Shown here piece after piece: positions 26,754-34,878 of a stretch of DNA of 64,000 bases; position 1 is the first letter of the stretch, and every line of letters begins with the position of its first letter. A model generated the notes under the pieces. That model was not told the origin of the DNA and did no database searches. It saw only the letters and a program-made list of their open reading frames with translations. Source of the DNA: CAVZTX01 sp963778375. Lineage in GTDB: Bacteria; Chloroflexota; Ktedonobacteria; Ktedonobacterales; Ktedonobacteraceae. The stretch spans positions 62,001 through 126,000 of the forward strand of contig CAVZTX010000013.1 in the NCBI GenBank assembly GCA_963778375.1, written 5' to 3'. The translations under genes were made by a program, and so were the position numbers.

Positions 26754-29029
26754 AAAAAGGCCCAGCTAATTAGTCCACGTGGATAGAATGTGCCGGGCCA
26801 AATGCTTCCATTATCTCGCACACCATCTCCGTAGTTTAGTGTAAGTCCCACGTTGTAGTTATAGACCGCCTGGGTCACATCCACACGTTTACATGCGCTA
26901 CAACCATGAGCGGAGTAGACGAAATCGGCGACGAGACCTGAGAGCATTACTTTGCTAAACCATTCGTAACGCTGACAGGTACCACCTGGACATTGAGAAC
27001 CTGTGGCAGCCGTTGATTCCAGTGCGATCATGGCGGGTGAAGAGAGTGTATCTGAACTCAGATCTTGGGGATATTGGCTGGCAAGGTCTTGTAATAGCGT
27101 CGCATTCATCGCCTTATCCTGTCCAATCAAGTGTAGATAGAATAGACCTTCGCCCAGGGTAACAGAACGTCCGTTGCAGTTGTTGTACGCTGTCGTATTT
27201 GCAGCAAGAGGGATGAAGCCGTTGGTTTTATACTCTTGTAGCATGGCATTTTCGATCTTGCTGGCATCGCTTGTCCAGGTGCTCCCATTGTTATCACCCG
27301 AAACCTGACTATCCAGATAGGCAGTAGCGAGATAGCCTGTTGCTTCCTTCAGCCCCTGATAATACAGGTTTCCAGCGTGAGCGGTATCGTTATGCAGGCA
27401 ATCGTTCTGATCATCGTAGGTGGTATTGGTATCCTGGAAGTTATAAGCAATACCGGTGGCGGGATCACCTACCTTTTGATTATGTGCCATGCCTGAATCT
27501 ATCAGGGCTATGTTGTTGTTGTCTGTGAGCAGTGAGGTATCACCTGTCAGAGAGACATAATAGGCAGCCAGCAGCGCAACATTGGAGTTCTCTTCTGTAG
27601 GCATCGGTGAGCCGAACGAGAAGCGGGGTAGAGCATAGCAAGTGGCCCGGATCGTTGGAATACCGGCACCGGGGCTGGTGCAGACGCCACTGCTCGTAAC
27701 ATCGCCGCCCTGATCATGTTGGAAATACGTGCCAAAGGCATCACTGGTGGCGTTTTTGAAGACGGTTGATAGGGCGCTCCTAAAGAACCAGGGAACGCGA
27801 TTGATTTCAAAGTAACCATACTCGTGCATTACGTCAACCGTTGTCAAGAAGCCAAAGGCACCTTCATAGACCGCAGCATCGTAACCACCACCAGCGCAAC
27901 TCTGCCTTCCCATGAGCCAGCTACTCGCTTTATAGCTGCGGAGCGTATCAGCAATGACCCAGCGCTGTGCCGTTGTCGGTACATTGTCCTGAATCAGGAT
28001 ATTCTCCATTGTTTGAGCACGGTTGAGGAGATTCGCTAGATTGTCAATGGCAAAGTCTACGACCGCATTTTCCGATGACCATTCCTGGGCTGCATAGAGT
28101 CCCTCACTCTGGCAGTTCGCGGGTAATTGAGTGTTAGCGAAGAGGTGCAGGCTGGGATTCCATCCTCCCATAATCATGTATGAGGTTAAAGACTTTGAGG
28201 CTGGCACACTATAGCTCCAGGCAAGACCCGCGCGGTCACTCACGCTCGTATTGCATCTCCAGGCAGGCTGCTGACCCGCGAGAAAGAGCGTACCGCCTGT
28301 TGTATCGGAACTGCTATTGTAAGAAAGTACGTTGACACTATTGCCACCGGCCGTGGTATGTGCAAGGCAGGCGTTACTGGTAGGAATGCTGCGGTTGCTG
28401 CCGAAGAGAAAGTTGCCTGACAACGTTTTGCTGCTTATATTCACCAGGGTGACTCCTACCAACAAGGCCGGTACGGTGTCTTCCTTCACAGCGTTGGAGC
28501 AACTGGCAATCGCTGTACAGCCGGGTTCGCCCGCGAAGGTATCGATAATATCTACGATGATGTGCAATCCCGATCCATCGCTTGCATCGCCTTCCCAACG
28601 GCTGGTGTCCAATCCCTGCGTCCACTTCTCATTCAACACATAGGTGTCTGCCTGAGAACTATCCAGGTTGCCCATATGGAAAATAGAAGTCTGCTTCTCA
28701 CCTGTTGGAGCGACCCCAACAATGTAACTGGCCGAATTGTCGTGGTAGACGCCATCCGTCCCGCTAGCAACGGAATGCGTGCTGGGAGAGATGATGAAGG
28801 CGAAACGCGAACCAAACTTCGCGTTGACATTGTTGGCGTTACTGTTGGCACTATAGGTTTGCGTGGGAAGACGGTTGTCTAGCGAGAGTTTTCCTAATGT
28901 AGCAGAAGTTACGTTTTTCTTATTGTGATGATTGGTTGATGCATTTGCAAATTTAAATGGAATGATGAGCAACGAAAGTACGAGAGTACTTAATAGAAAT
29001 ATCAAAATAGATCGACGAAAATGACGCAC
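26738..29029 (-). CDS. Secreted glycoside hydrolase, GH52 (beta-xylosidase)-like
   Basis: 763 residues. A signal peptide (RRSILIFLLSTLVLSLLIIPFKFANA) ends near residue 30, so it is exported. The catalytic half resembles GH52 beta-xylosidases in motif order: an RWVIADTLRSYKAS helix; AAVYEGAFGFLTTVDVMHEYGYFEINRVPWFFRSAL, where Glu-389 matches the nucleophile position; a D-Q-G-G-D turn; TTYDDQNDCLH with Asp-539/540 at the acid/base position; GNLYYQGLKEATGYLATAYL; and the C-terminal FYPRGLISWAFL. Many cysteines and N-x-S/T sites suit a secreted enzyme. GH52 members are usually near 700 residues. Assignment is from remembered family sequences, so the substrate is tentative. Confidence 0.65.
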   Translation of the reverse strand: MRHFRRSILIFLLSTLVLSLLIIPFKFANASTNHHNKKNVTSATLGKLSLDNRLPTQTYSANSNANNVNAKFGSRFAFIISPSTHSVASGTDGVYHDNSASYIVGVAPTGEKQTSIFHMGNLDSSQADTYVLNEKWTQGLDTSRWEGDASDGSGLHIIVDIIDTFAGEPGCTAIASCSNAVKEDTVPALLVGVTLVNISSKTLSGNFLFGSNRSIPTSNACLAHTTAGGNSVNVLSYNSSSDTTGGTLFLAGQQPAWRCNTSVSDRAGLAWSYSVPASKSLTSYMIMGGWNPSLHLFANTQLPANCQSEGLYAAQEWSSENAVVDFAIDNLANLLNRAQTMENILIQDNVPTTAQRWVIADTLRSYKASSWLMGRQSCAGGGYDAAVYEGAFGFLTTVDVMHEYGYFEINRVPWFFRSALSTVFKNATSDAFGTYFQHDQGGDVTSSGVCTSPGAGIPTIRATCYALPRFSFGSPMPTEENSNVALLAAYYVSLTGDTSLLTDNNNIALIDSGMAHNQKVGDPATGIAYNFQDTNTTYDDQNDCLHNDTAHAGNLYYQGLKEATGYLATAYLDSQVSGDNNGSTWTSDASKIENAMLQEYKTNGFIPLAANTTAYNNCNGRSVTLGEGLFYLHLIGQDKAMNATLLQDLASQYPQDLSSDTLSSPAMIALESTAATGSQCPGGTCQRYEWFSKVMLSGLVADFVYSAHGCSACKRVDVTQAVYNYNVGLTLNYGDGVRDNGSIWPGTFYPRGLISWAFLNKAY

Positions 29030-29152
29030 TGCTTCACCTCTTTACGCAAAATATCTATTAGTAAAGACGAACAGCAGTTACTTTAGTAAGCTGAAAAGTA
29101 CTTTTGTAGAGGCAAGATATGATAGAATACATTCGTGAAAAGGAGGCAGTGT

Positions 29153-29551
29153 ATGAAGATATCCAAACGCACGCTGTTAATTTCTATCTCAGCACCACTT
29201 TTGTTCATAATAGCCTTTAGTATCGTAATAGCCGTTTACCTTATTTCCCATAAATCTCCTGAAGTAGACATAATGGCAAGCGGTGTTGTACCTCAAGCTA
29301 TAGAAATCCCAGAAGGCGAATCAATCCGTTTCGTCAACCAATCATCGACGATTACCCAGACTCTTTGCCTGGGCGCGAATCAGCATTGCGATTCCAATCT
29401 TCTGCTCCCGAGGGAAATTGCAAGTCCAGGTGTGAAGATTCTTCCCAATCAAGCGAGAGATGTTGTCTTTGATACCTACGGGACATTTACTATCACCAGT
29501 ACGAGTGTGCCAGGCATAAATCTCAAAGTAACGGTGGATGCTGCTGATTAA
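29153..29551 (+). CDS. Membrane-anchored cupredoxin-like protein
   Basis: 132 residues with one N-terminal helix (LLISISAPLLFIIAFSIVIAVYLI) and an outside domain of about 95 residues. The domain has a plastocyanin-like strand pattern (IEIPEGESIRFVNQSSTITQTLCLG...YGTFTITSTSVPGINLKVTV). Two cysteines (LCLGANQHC) probably form a disulfide. The classical Cys-His-Met copper site at the C-terminal strand is absent, so copper binding is doubtful. AAGGAGG seven bases before the ATG at 29153 sets the start. It is divergent from the secreted glycosidase gene. Confidence 0.72.
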   Translation: MKISKRTLLISISAPLLFIIAFSIVIAVYLISHKSPEVDIMASGVVPQAIEIPEGESIRFVNQSSTITQTLCLGANQHCDSNLLLPREIASPGVKILPNQARDVVFDTYGTFTITSTSVPGINLKVTVDAAD

Positions 29552-29731
29552 GTGAGTCGATTAGCCAGAAATATTGCTGTTTTTGTTAGGAGTGTGTTGG
29601 AGACACAAGCTTTAGCGGATATTGCCAGTGCACGAAGTAGAGGGAGCAGAGAAGAAAAGATGTAGTAAACCTGCTCTGTGGATTTGGAAGTGAAGCCATG
29701 CAATCTTGCCTCTTCCTTAATCCACAGAAGG

Positions 29732-29944
29732 TCACGCAATGGCCAGACTGAGATCATCTACCAGTTTTTGAATCTCACGCAGTCGCTGTTCGGCCAGTTC
29801 CACGTTTTCCAACGCTTGGGCCAGGATGCGCTCTTCTAAAGAAGAGTAGGATTCGGCAATTTCAGGATCAATAGAGCCACCAATCAGCTCTAGAGCGCGG
29901 TTGAGTTTAGTTTCAACGACTTCACTTGAGGGTGTAGTTGCCAT
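29732..29944 (-). CDS. Small acidic helical protein, unknown
   Basis: 70-residue acidic protein, predicted almost entirely helical with a coiled-coil-like heptad pattern (SSLEERILAQALENVELAEQRLREIQKLVDDLSLAI). AAGGGG eight bases before the ATG supports translation. No membrane segment, cysteine or known motif is present. It is divergent from the TIR-domain gene with a 450-base spacer, so a toxin/antidote or regulator relationship is conceivable but unsupported. Confidence 0.55.
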   Translation of the reverse strand: MATTPSSEVVETKLNRALELIGGSIDPEIAESYSSLEERILAQALENVELAEQRLREIQKLVDDLSLAIA

Positions 29945-30395
29945 AGTATTTACCCCTTCATTCTGGAAAGGCTTCTACCATAATTCCAACGAGATTATCT
30001 ATACAAACGGTAAACGACCACTAATAAATGTGTTTTTCCTACGGTTACATCCTCATTCATTAGTGAATACGTTAATTCATGGCAATTGGTTACATCGAAG
30101 TACTTTTGGCTCAGCTTTATTCATCACGGCTTTATCTACATTCATATTACATTAGACGCTCAATAAATCAAAATGGGGGTACCAACATTCCTATTGACTA
30201 AAAACCATGTAGTGCCTGGGAGGCAATATGATGCCATCCCATGCGTTGCGCCGTATTGACTAATGCGGGAGTGACGAGTATGAGAAGCGCTTATCTGTGT
30301 GTTATATTTTAAAAGAGCGTGATTATTTTTTCTTTTGTATGAAATTATTAGATTTGAGGTGCGTTAGTTATAGCCTTAACTTGAGGAGTGATGAT
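29945..30395. other. AT-rich 450-base spacer before the TIR gene
   Basis: No convincing gene. The stretch is visibly richer in A+T than its surroundings. It contains the TIR promoter at 30256-30284 and a second TTGACT at about 30196 without a matching -10. A short in-frame extension of the TIR gene (from 30297) has no ribosome binding site. Confidence 0.5.
30256..30284 (+). promoter_or_regulatory. Putative sigma-A promoter of the TIR gene
   Basis: TTGACT (30256-30261), a 17-nt spacer and TATGAG (30279-30284). Transcription would begin about 105 bases before the start codon at 30396. Confidence 0.5.
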
Positions 30396-31682
30396 ATGAG
30401 CGCACAACCTGGTCGTTATTTATTCCACATGTTTCTCAGTCACGCACATGCAAATAAAGAGGTTGTCGACCAAATTTACAATTGGATGACCGGGGTCGCT
30501 GAAATACCTGTTTGGTATGACTCTTACAATCTACCACCAACAGCGAAGATATCTACTGGGTTATCAAAAGCAATTTCTCAGTGCCGTGGTATGATGGTAG
30601 TCCTGTCAAAAGCATCAATTCAGTCAGGTTGGGTGGAAGATGAGTATAGCGGGGCTATCATTCAGCGCAATCAAGACAAACAATTTCGCATTTTGCCCAT
30701 TCTTATAGAAGATTGTGAGATACCGAGTTTCCTTCCAAATACAAAGTACATTGATATGCTTGGGGGCGAGCTTAGTTTCAAGAGTGCGAGCGAAATCATC
30801 GCAGGTTTATATTATGATGATAACGCTTTGTTGTTGGGAAATATCAGGGATGTATATGTGAGTCGTTCCTGGCGTCAGGAAGAGGCTGGCTATCGCTTAG
30901 CTGATTATGTATGTCACATACTTGATAAAGCTGGATTCAGGCTTGTAGGTGACTCTGAAGATCAGAAGGTTTATGATCCTGAGCGAGTGAGGAAGCTCAT
31001 AGCAAGTTGTGGGGGACATGTTGCCATTGTACCAGATCGAGGTGGAGGTAAAACTTCCAAGTATATTTTTCCAGAGATAGAGATGGCCCAGAGCATGGGT
31101 TTGCCTTGTCTTGTTGTGTCTGAACCAGCCGTGAACTTGCCGGAGCCTCTTGCTGGTTCTGTCATACGTATATCAGTTGATGAGTTCAAAGCAGGCCAAA
31201 TAGGTAGTATAGCTCTGCAACGAGGAATTGATGATCTAAAAGAAGAGTGGATAAAGCCCTTTCAAGAGCCATACATTTTTTACGCAACTGATCTTGATGC
31301 CTCGTATAAATCGAGAAAACAGACAATCAAACAAGCTATTCAAAGTATTACTGCTGTTGAATGCAAGATAGGTGATGAAATTAGGTCTAGCAATGTACGT
31401 GAAACTATTGCTAAGCAAATTTCTCAGGCCACTCTGGTAATCGCTGATATTACAGAAGACAATATAAACTCATGTATAGAGGCGGGTATGGCTGTAGGAG
31501 CTAACAGACCGTTGGCTCTAATAGGCAAAGGCTCACGCCATCGACCGCCATTTATGCTTAGCAATTTTCAGATGTATCCCTATGAGAGTGATCTAGAAAT
31601 GTTAGGGATAATACATAAAATTGTATTTCCTTACCGTCGTCGCATAATTAATTCTGAGGTAGCTTCACGAAACCTTTCGTAG
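30396..31682 (+). CDS. Three-module TIR-domain protein (candidate immune NADase/sensor)
   Basis: 428 residues. Module 1 (about 8-140) is a TIR domain: FHMFLSHAHANKEVV, PVWYDSYNLPP, MMVVLSKASIQSGWVEDEY with Glu-83 at the catalytic-glutamate position, then RILPILIED. Module 2 (about 150-260) has a second Rossmann/TIR-like pattern (RDVYVSRSW, LADYVCHILDKAGFRLVGD, GGHVAIVPDRGGG, EIEMAQSMGLPCLVVSE). Module 3 (about 290-410) resembles nucleoside deoxyribosyltransferase-like nucleotide-binding domains (PYIFYATDLD, QATLVIADITEDNINSCIEAGMAVGANRPLALIG). AGGAGTGATGAT precedes the ATG. It is a single-gene unit with its own promoter and a long terminator hairpin. Bacterial TIR proteins often cleave NAD+ in phage defence; that role here is inference. 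Confidence 0.82.
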   Translation: MSAQPGRYLFHMFLSHAHANKEVVDQIYNWMTGVAEIPVWYDSYNLPPTAKISTGLSKAISQCRGMMVVLSKASIQSGWVEDEYSGAIIQRNQDKQFRILPILIEDCEIPSFLPNTKYIDMLGGELSFKSASEIIAGLYYDDNALLLGNIRDVYVSRSWRQEEAGYRLADYVCHILDKAGFRLVGDSEDQKVYDPERVRKLIASCGGHVAIVPDRGGGKTSKYIFPEIEMAQSMGLPCLVVSEPAVNLPEPLAGSVIRISVDEFKAGQIGSIALQRGIDDLKEEWIKPFQEPYIFYATDLDASYKSRKQTIKQAIQSITAVECKIGDEIRSSNVRETIAKQISQATLVIADITEDNINSCIEAGMAVGANRPLALIGKGSRHRPPFMLSNFQMYPYESDLEMLGIIHKIVFPYRRRIINSEVASRNLS

Positions 31683-31707
31683 TCAAACCGCAATTTGCTA
31701 GTCTAGA

Positions 31708-31774
31708 TTGCAGATGCTCTATCGTTTAGTGTGGCGTACCGCTGCGGTAACACTAAACGATAGAGCATCTGCAA
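31708..31774 (+). terminator. Very long terminator hairpin after the TIR gene
   Basis: Bases 31708-31732 and 31750-31774 are exact reverse complements (25 bp). Inside, TACCGC (31737-31742) and GCGGTA (31744-31749) continue the stem after a one-sided 4-nt bulge (GGCG). AAAAAA follows on the plus strand instead of a T-tract, so termination could serve both convergent genes through structure alone. Confidence 0.8.
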
Positions 31775-31864
31775 AAAACTGCTTAAGCGCGGTCCAATGC
31801 GGCACCCTGACTTCTCACTCTTTTCAGGCTAACAATAGGGATTGGAAATGTCCATATGGCGTTG

Positions 31865-32293
31865 TCACTTTACAGTGACGGTCAGATTCATGCCTGAGTG
31901 AATGGTGCAATACAATTGGAATGTTCCTGCGGTGGTAAACGGTCCTATATCCTGGGTATCACCGCCATTGAAGGTTACATTAACAGTGGGCGCTCCTGGC
32001 TCTTTGCCAGGTTTTGCAGTGCCGTTATCCCATGTGCCATTGTTGATAATATGCTCAACCGTCAGGTCGTCTATAAGCGTCAGTTTTGAACCTTTGTTAA
32101 TAGTGACGGTGCTCTGCAAGAAATTAGTCGCACCCATATGAACGGTTCCTCCGCCACCGCCACTGCCACTGGATGTGCCCCCGCTTTGATTGGCCTCGGG
32201 ACTTCCAGGGCGCGCGCAGGCAGCGAGCAAAATACTACCGAGTGCTAACATAGCAAGCAGCGTTACCAAAATCTTCAGGTGTTTGTTACTCAT
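31865..32293 (-). CDS. Cupredoxin (plastocyanin-like) lipoprotein
   Basis: 142-residue exported lipoprotein. The signal peptide ends in LLAAC, then a Gly/Ser-rich linker leads to a cupredoxin domain of about 95 residues. The copper ligands are in place: His in LTVEHIIN, and Cys-x-x-His-x-x-Met in LYCTIHSGMNLTV. This identifies a type 1 blue copper electron carrier anchored to the outer face of the membrane. GAGGAAG before the ATG at 32293 marks the start; a longer in-frame start at 32329 would only add a polar tail ahead of the signal peptide. No partner oxidase is adjacent. Confidence 0.9.
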   Translation of the reverse strand: MSNKHLKILVTLLAMLALGSILLAACARPGSPEANQSGGTSSGSGGGGGTVHMGATNFLQSTVTINKGSKLTLIDDLTVEHIINNGTWDNGTAKPGKEPGAPTVNVTFNGGDTQDIGPFTTAGTFQLYCTIHSGMNLTVTVK

Positions 32294-32783
32294 AGCATTA
32301 CTTCCTCTCATAATGTTGGATTTTGACAATCAAAAGGGATGCGTTTCACCCTTCCTACAGGTAGGATCGTTTCTCCATTGTTCCCGTTTTTGGTCGTCAA
32401 ATTTTATTATAGAACTGCTAGAGCGGTTTTTTCCATACTTAAGGACAGTATGGAAAATGCTGGGAATAAAGAGGATTACGATGTGCCAATAGAATCTCTT
32501 CTTCACGTAAGAATGGCTCGTATCATTTCCCTTAAATAAGGGCAACCGCTATAAATTAAAAAACGATGAGACTTTGCTTATTGAAGTGTTTTATTTATTG
32601 ACTTTGTAGCTTTTAAGCAGGTATGATTTGAACAAGAGCATATTCTTGCTTGTTTTGTCCTGTTAGGAAACAAGGGGCAAGAGATTAATGTATTGAGCGG
32701 AAAGACTTGCAAGGGATTTACAAAAAAGCCTTGTCTCCAGCCCTTGATCGATAGCAAACACAAGGAAGGAAGGAAGGAAAAGT
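32294..32783. other. 490-base divergent spacer with an AAGG tandem repeat
   Basis: No gene is seen. It contains an 11-bp inverted repeat TTTTCCATACT/AGTATGGAAAA (32429-32439, 32447-32457). Next to the SRPBCC gene lie four tandem AAGG units (32762-32777) that make up its ribosome binding region, six bases before the ATG at 32784. Confidence 0.6.
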
Positions 32784-33686
32784 ATGGCAGATAGAATGTC
32801 AGAACATCACGCGTCAGTAACGGTCAACGCACCGGTTCATCAGGTGTATGGCCTGTTCAGTCACTTCAACGATTTCCCGAAATTTATGAGCTTTGTGAAG
32901 GAAGTCACGTACTATGATGAACAGCGCAGCCATTGGGTAGCCGAGGTGGTTGGGCGTCACGAATGGGATGCCGTCAATGAAAACTGGGTAGAAGATCGTC
33001 AGATTGGCTGGCGTTCAACCAATGGTCTGGAGAATGAGGGGAAAGTAACGTTCCAGCCAGTTGGTTCCAATCAGACACTCGTGGATGTCTATATCACCTA
33101 CAATCCACCAGCCGGTGTACTTGGCGATGTTGGAGATAGTCTAGGCGCTGGACAGCGGTTTGACAGTGTCTTGCAGAACGACCTGAATAACTTTGCTCGC
33201 ATGGTAGATCAGGCACCTCCAGGAGCGCTTGATCCCGAATCGTCTAACTACTTGTTCCACAGTGGTAGCGCTGCCGCCAAAGGCACGACGACAAGCCAGC
33301 AGAATGCTACAATGGGAGAGGACAACCCTGGCAGCAGCTCTACAATGTCACAGGATTACCCAACCGATCGGCCTGTTCTGGACCGAGATATCATCGGAGA
33401 AACCCCCAATACAGGAACATCAGTTAACTATGGAACAACTGGCACCGTGGCATCTCCTGACTATGGAACAAGCAATCCCGTCATGCCGACCGAGTACGGA
33501 ACGAGTAATCCTGTCACACCTTCAGGGTACGGAACTCCTAATCCGGTAACACCTCAGGAGTATGGAACGAGCAACCCAGTAATGCCCCCTGAGACTAGAA
33601 CAGCATCTAATCCGGTCATGCCGCCGGATACTGGGATGAGTAACCCAGTGATGCCTCCCGAGCGAGATAGGGATACAGGGTACTAG
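32784..33686 (+). CDS. SRPBCC (START-like) protein with a repeat tail
   Basis: 300 residues. Residues 1-145 form an SRPBCC/polyketide-cyclase-like domain (SVTVNAPVHQVYGLFSHFNDFPKFMSFVKEVTY...WRSTNGLENEGKVTFQPVG...DVYITYNPP), a hydrophobic-cavity fold common in coenzyme Q-binding and membrane-stress proteins. From about residue 214 the chain becomes a low-complexity tail with about seven imperfect 11-residue units around YGTSNPVMPPE. No signal peptide is present. Translation is driven by a reiterated AAGG Shine-Dalgarno region. Its role is not known; the tail may mediate assembly. Confidence 0.82.
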   Translation: MADRMSEHHASVTVNAPVHQVYGLFSHFNDFPKFMSFVKEVTYYDEQRSHWVAEVVGRHEWDAVNENWVEDRQIGWRSTNGLENEGKVTFQPVGSNQTLVDVYITYNPPAGVLGDVGDSLGAGQRFDSVLQNDLNNFARMVDQAPPGALDPESSNYLFHSGSAAAKGTTTSQQNATMGEDNPGSSSTMSQDYPTDRPVLDRDIIGETPNTGTSVNYGTTGTVASPDYGTSNPVMPTEYGTSNPVTPSGYGTPNPVTPQEYGTSNPVMPPETRTASNPVMPPDTGMSNPVMPPERDRDTGY

Positions 33687-33823
33687 AGGTACAAAAGCAG
33701 ATAACGATATCAATCCAGATACCGATTATCAGCGCTAAAGAACGCTTCTAACAATCAAAATACAGTAGAGTACCGAAATGGCGCGGTGAACAATCCATCG
33801 CGTCATTTCTAATGGTTAGCTAA

Positions 33824-33976
33824 ATGAAGCGCCTGATTCAGGTCAAACGTATCCCAAAGAAGGAAGACCTCAATCAGCGCAGGAAATATTTGATTACTCA
33901 GGAAACCGTTGATCCCCAGAAAGTGATCACGGATCTGAACCAAATGCTACATGACGCTGGCAAAGGCGGAAAATAA
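33824..33976 (+). CDS. Possible 50-residue basic protein
   Basis: An open frame from ATG 33824 encodes 50 residues with a high proportion of Lys, Arg and Gln (MKRLIQVKRIPKKEDLNQRR at the start, HDAGKGGK at the end). There is no good Shine-Dalgarno site. The composition looks protein-like and is not typical of random frames. It may be a fragment of a larger lost gene. Nothing similar was recognised. Confidence 0.3.
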   Translation: MKRLIQVKRIPKKEDLNQRRKYLITQETVDPQKVITDLNQMLHDAGKGGK

Positions 33977-34096
33977 GCATTGTCTTGAACTTTTAGGGCT
34001 ATGCAAAAGTCGAGGGAAGTGCGGAAAGAAGCCATATCACAACATAATCACAAGAGCTTTTTGACCTTGAAATGGCCTTTTGAACTTCCGTTTGGG

Positions 34097-34125
34097 TTGA
34101 CTTTCGAGAGGTTTCATGGTATTCT
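34097..34125 (+). promoter_or_regulatory. Putative promoter of the structured RNA unit
   Basis: TTGACT (34097-34102), a 17-nt spacer and TATTCT (34120-34125). A transcript from about 34132 would cover the small hairpins at 34149-34195, the short frame at 34222 and the structured RNA at 34276-34508. Confidence 0.45.
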
Positions 34126-34221
34126 ATATGTAATCCCACAAGGGAGATACCAGGGAAGCAAAGAGACCCTGGGACAAGGCGAGAGGGCCTTGCATTGGTA
34201 ATTCCGAAAGGAGAAAATATT

Positions 34222-34275
34222 ATGCCAATGAAGAAACCAGTACGCCTTTTGGGGATGGTATTTCAGATCGACTAG
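34222..34275 (+). CDS. Possible 17-residue leader peptide
   Basis: ATG 34222 is preceded by AAAGGAG with ideal spacing, and encodes MPMKKPVRLLGMVFQID before TAG at 34273-34275. The stop directly abuts the structured RNA. It could be a genuine leader peptide, or the 5' end of a gene truncated by insertion of the RNA element. Confidence 0.35.
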   Translation: MPMKKPVRLLGMVFQID

Positions 34276-34508
34276 TAGGGCCCGTGAAGACGGGCATACC
34301 GAGCCTCTGACCCATCACCATTACCTGGCTTAACTGCGGATATCACATCAGATATCAACCCGTTGAAGGGTACTGCAAAGTCTTAACGATGGCTTACGTC
34401 GGCAGGTTGGAGTGGTATGCAGAGGAAGCTACTGAGGGCATATCTATAACTCTCATGCCCAATGCTATGTAATAAAACTCGGTTGAACGTGACACGGGAG
34501 TTGTGCAG
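34276..34508 (+). ncRNA. Structured RNA candidate, HEARO/omega-RNA-like, no iscB nearby
   Basis: A non-coding stretch packed with helices. GCCCGT-GAAG-ACGGGC is at 34280-34295, GATAT/ATATC at 34339-34356, ACCC/GGGT at 34358-34371, and GGGCAT/ATGCCC at 34436-34460. AACTC/GAGTT at 34476-34502 encloses a conserved-looking GACACGGGAG segment, and CTGCA (34373-34377) can pair with TGCAG (34504-34508) to close the 3' part. Overall shape, length and the 3' GTGACACGGGAGTTGTGCAG ending recall HEARO (omega) RNAs that guide IscB nucleases; stand-alone copies are known to me from Ktedonobacter. Boundaries are approximate. The family match is from memory; the helices are read directly. Confidence 0.5.
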
Positions 34509-34520
34509 AAAAAAACACAG

Positions 34521-34551
34521 AGGGATCAGATAAGTTACTTATCTGATCCCT
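34521..34551. terminator. 15-bp palindromic hairpin after the structured RNA
   Basis: AGGGATCAGATAAGT (34521-34535) is the exact reverse complement of 34537-34551, so the folded loop is only a few bases. An A7 run at 34508-34515 gives a T-tract on the minus strand; no T-tract follows on the plus strand. Confidence 0.6.
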
Positions 34552-34878
34552 ACTGCTATTACAAGCATTTACCCGCTATTATCAAGATAGCTTTGCCAGA
34601 GGCAATAATTTCCCTCACTTTTGATTTATTGTGACAAGTTGTTTTTGTTGCTCCATATCAGTTGCATATCCCCTTTATACTGAGCTTGAGCAACGATATC
34701 CCTATGAAGAATGGTACTCATGCTCAAAGCAATTGTAAAAATGGCTAAAGTAGAGTAAACTATTGGCGGCTATTCATGGCCTTTAAAAATTTTTATTGTT
34801 TCTGAGGCTTACTGAGCGTCAGAAAATCAGCTTCACTTGAACTCATATCTACGTTCGTGAAGAAATGGAGACGTTATC
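34552..34878. other. Gene-free spacer before the DUF4870 gene
   Basis: About 330 bases, AT-rich, with no coding region and no clear consensus promoter. A GGAGACG site at its end serves the GTG start at 34879. Confidence 0.5.

Noticed and set aside
29153..29551. True blue copper protein assignment for the 132-residue membrane protein
   Set aside because: The Cys-His-Met copper site seen in the protein at 31865 is missing; only the fold is similar.
34276..34508. RNase P, tmRNA, SRP or 6S RNA identity for the structured RNA
   Set aside because: Their conserved cores (for example GAGGAAAGTCC, or the tRNA-like ends of tmRNA) are absent.
33980..34520. Group II intron idea (a GTGCG-like start near 34019 and structured downstream sequence)
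   Set aside because: No domain V motif, no reverse transcriptase and no matching 3' end.
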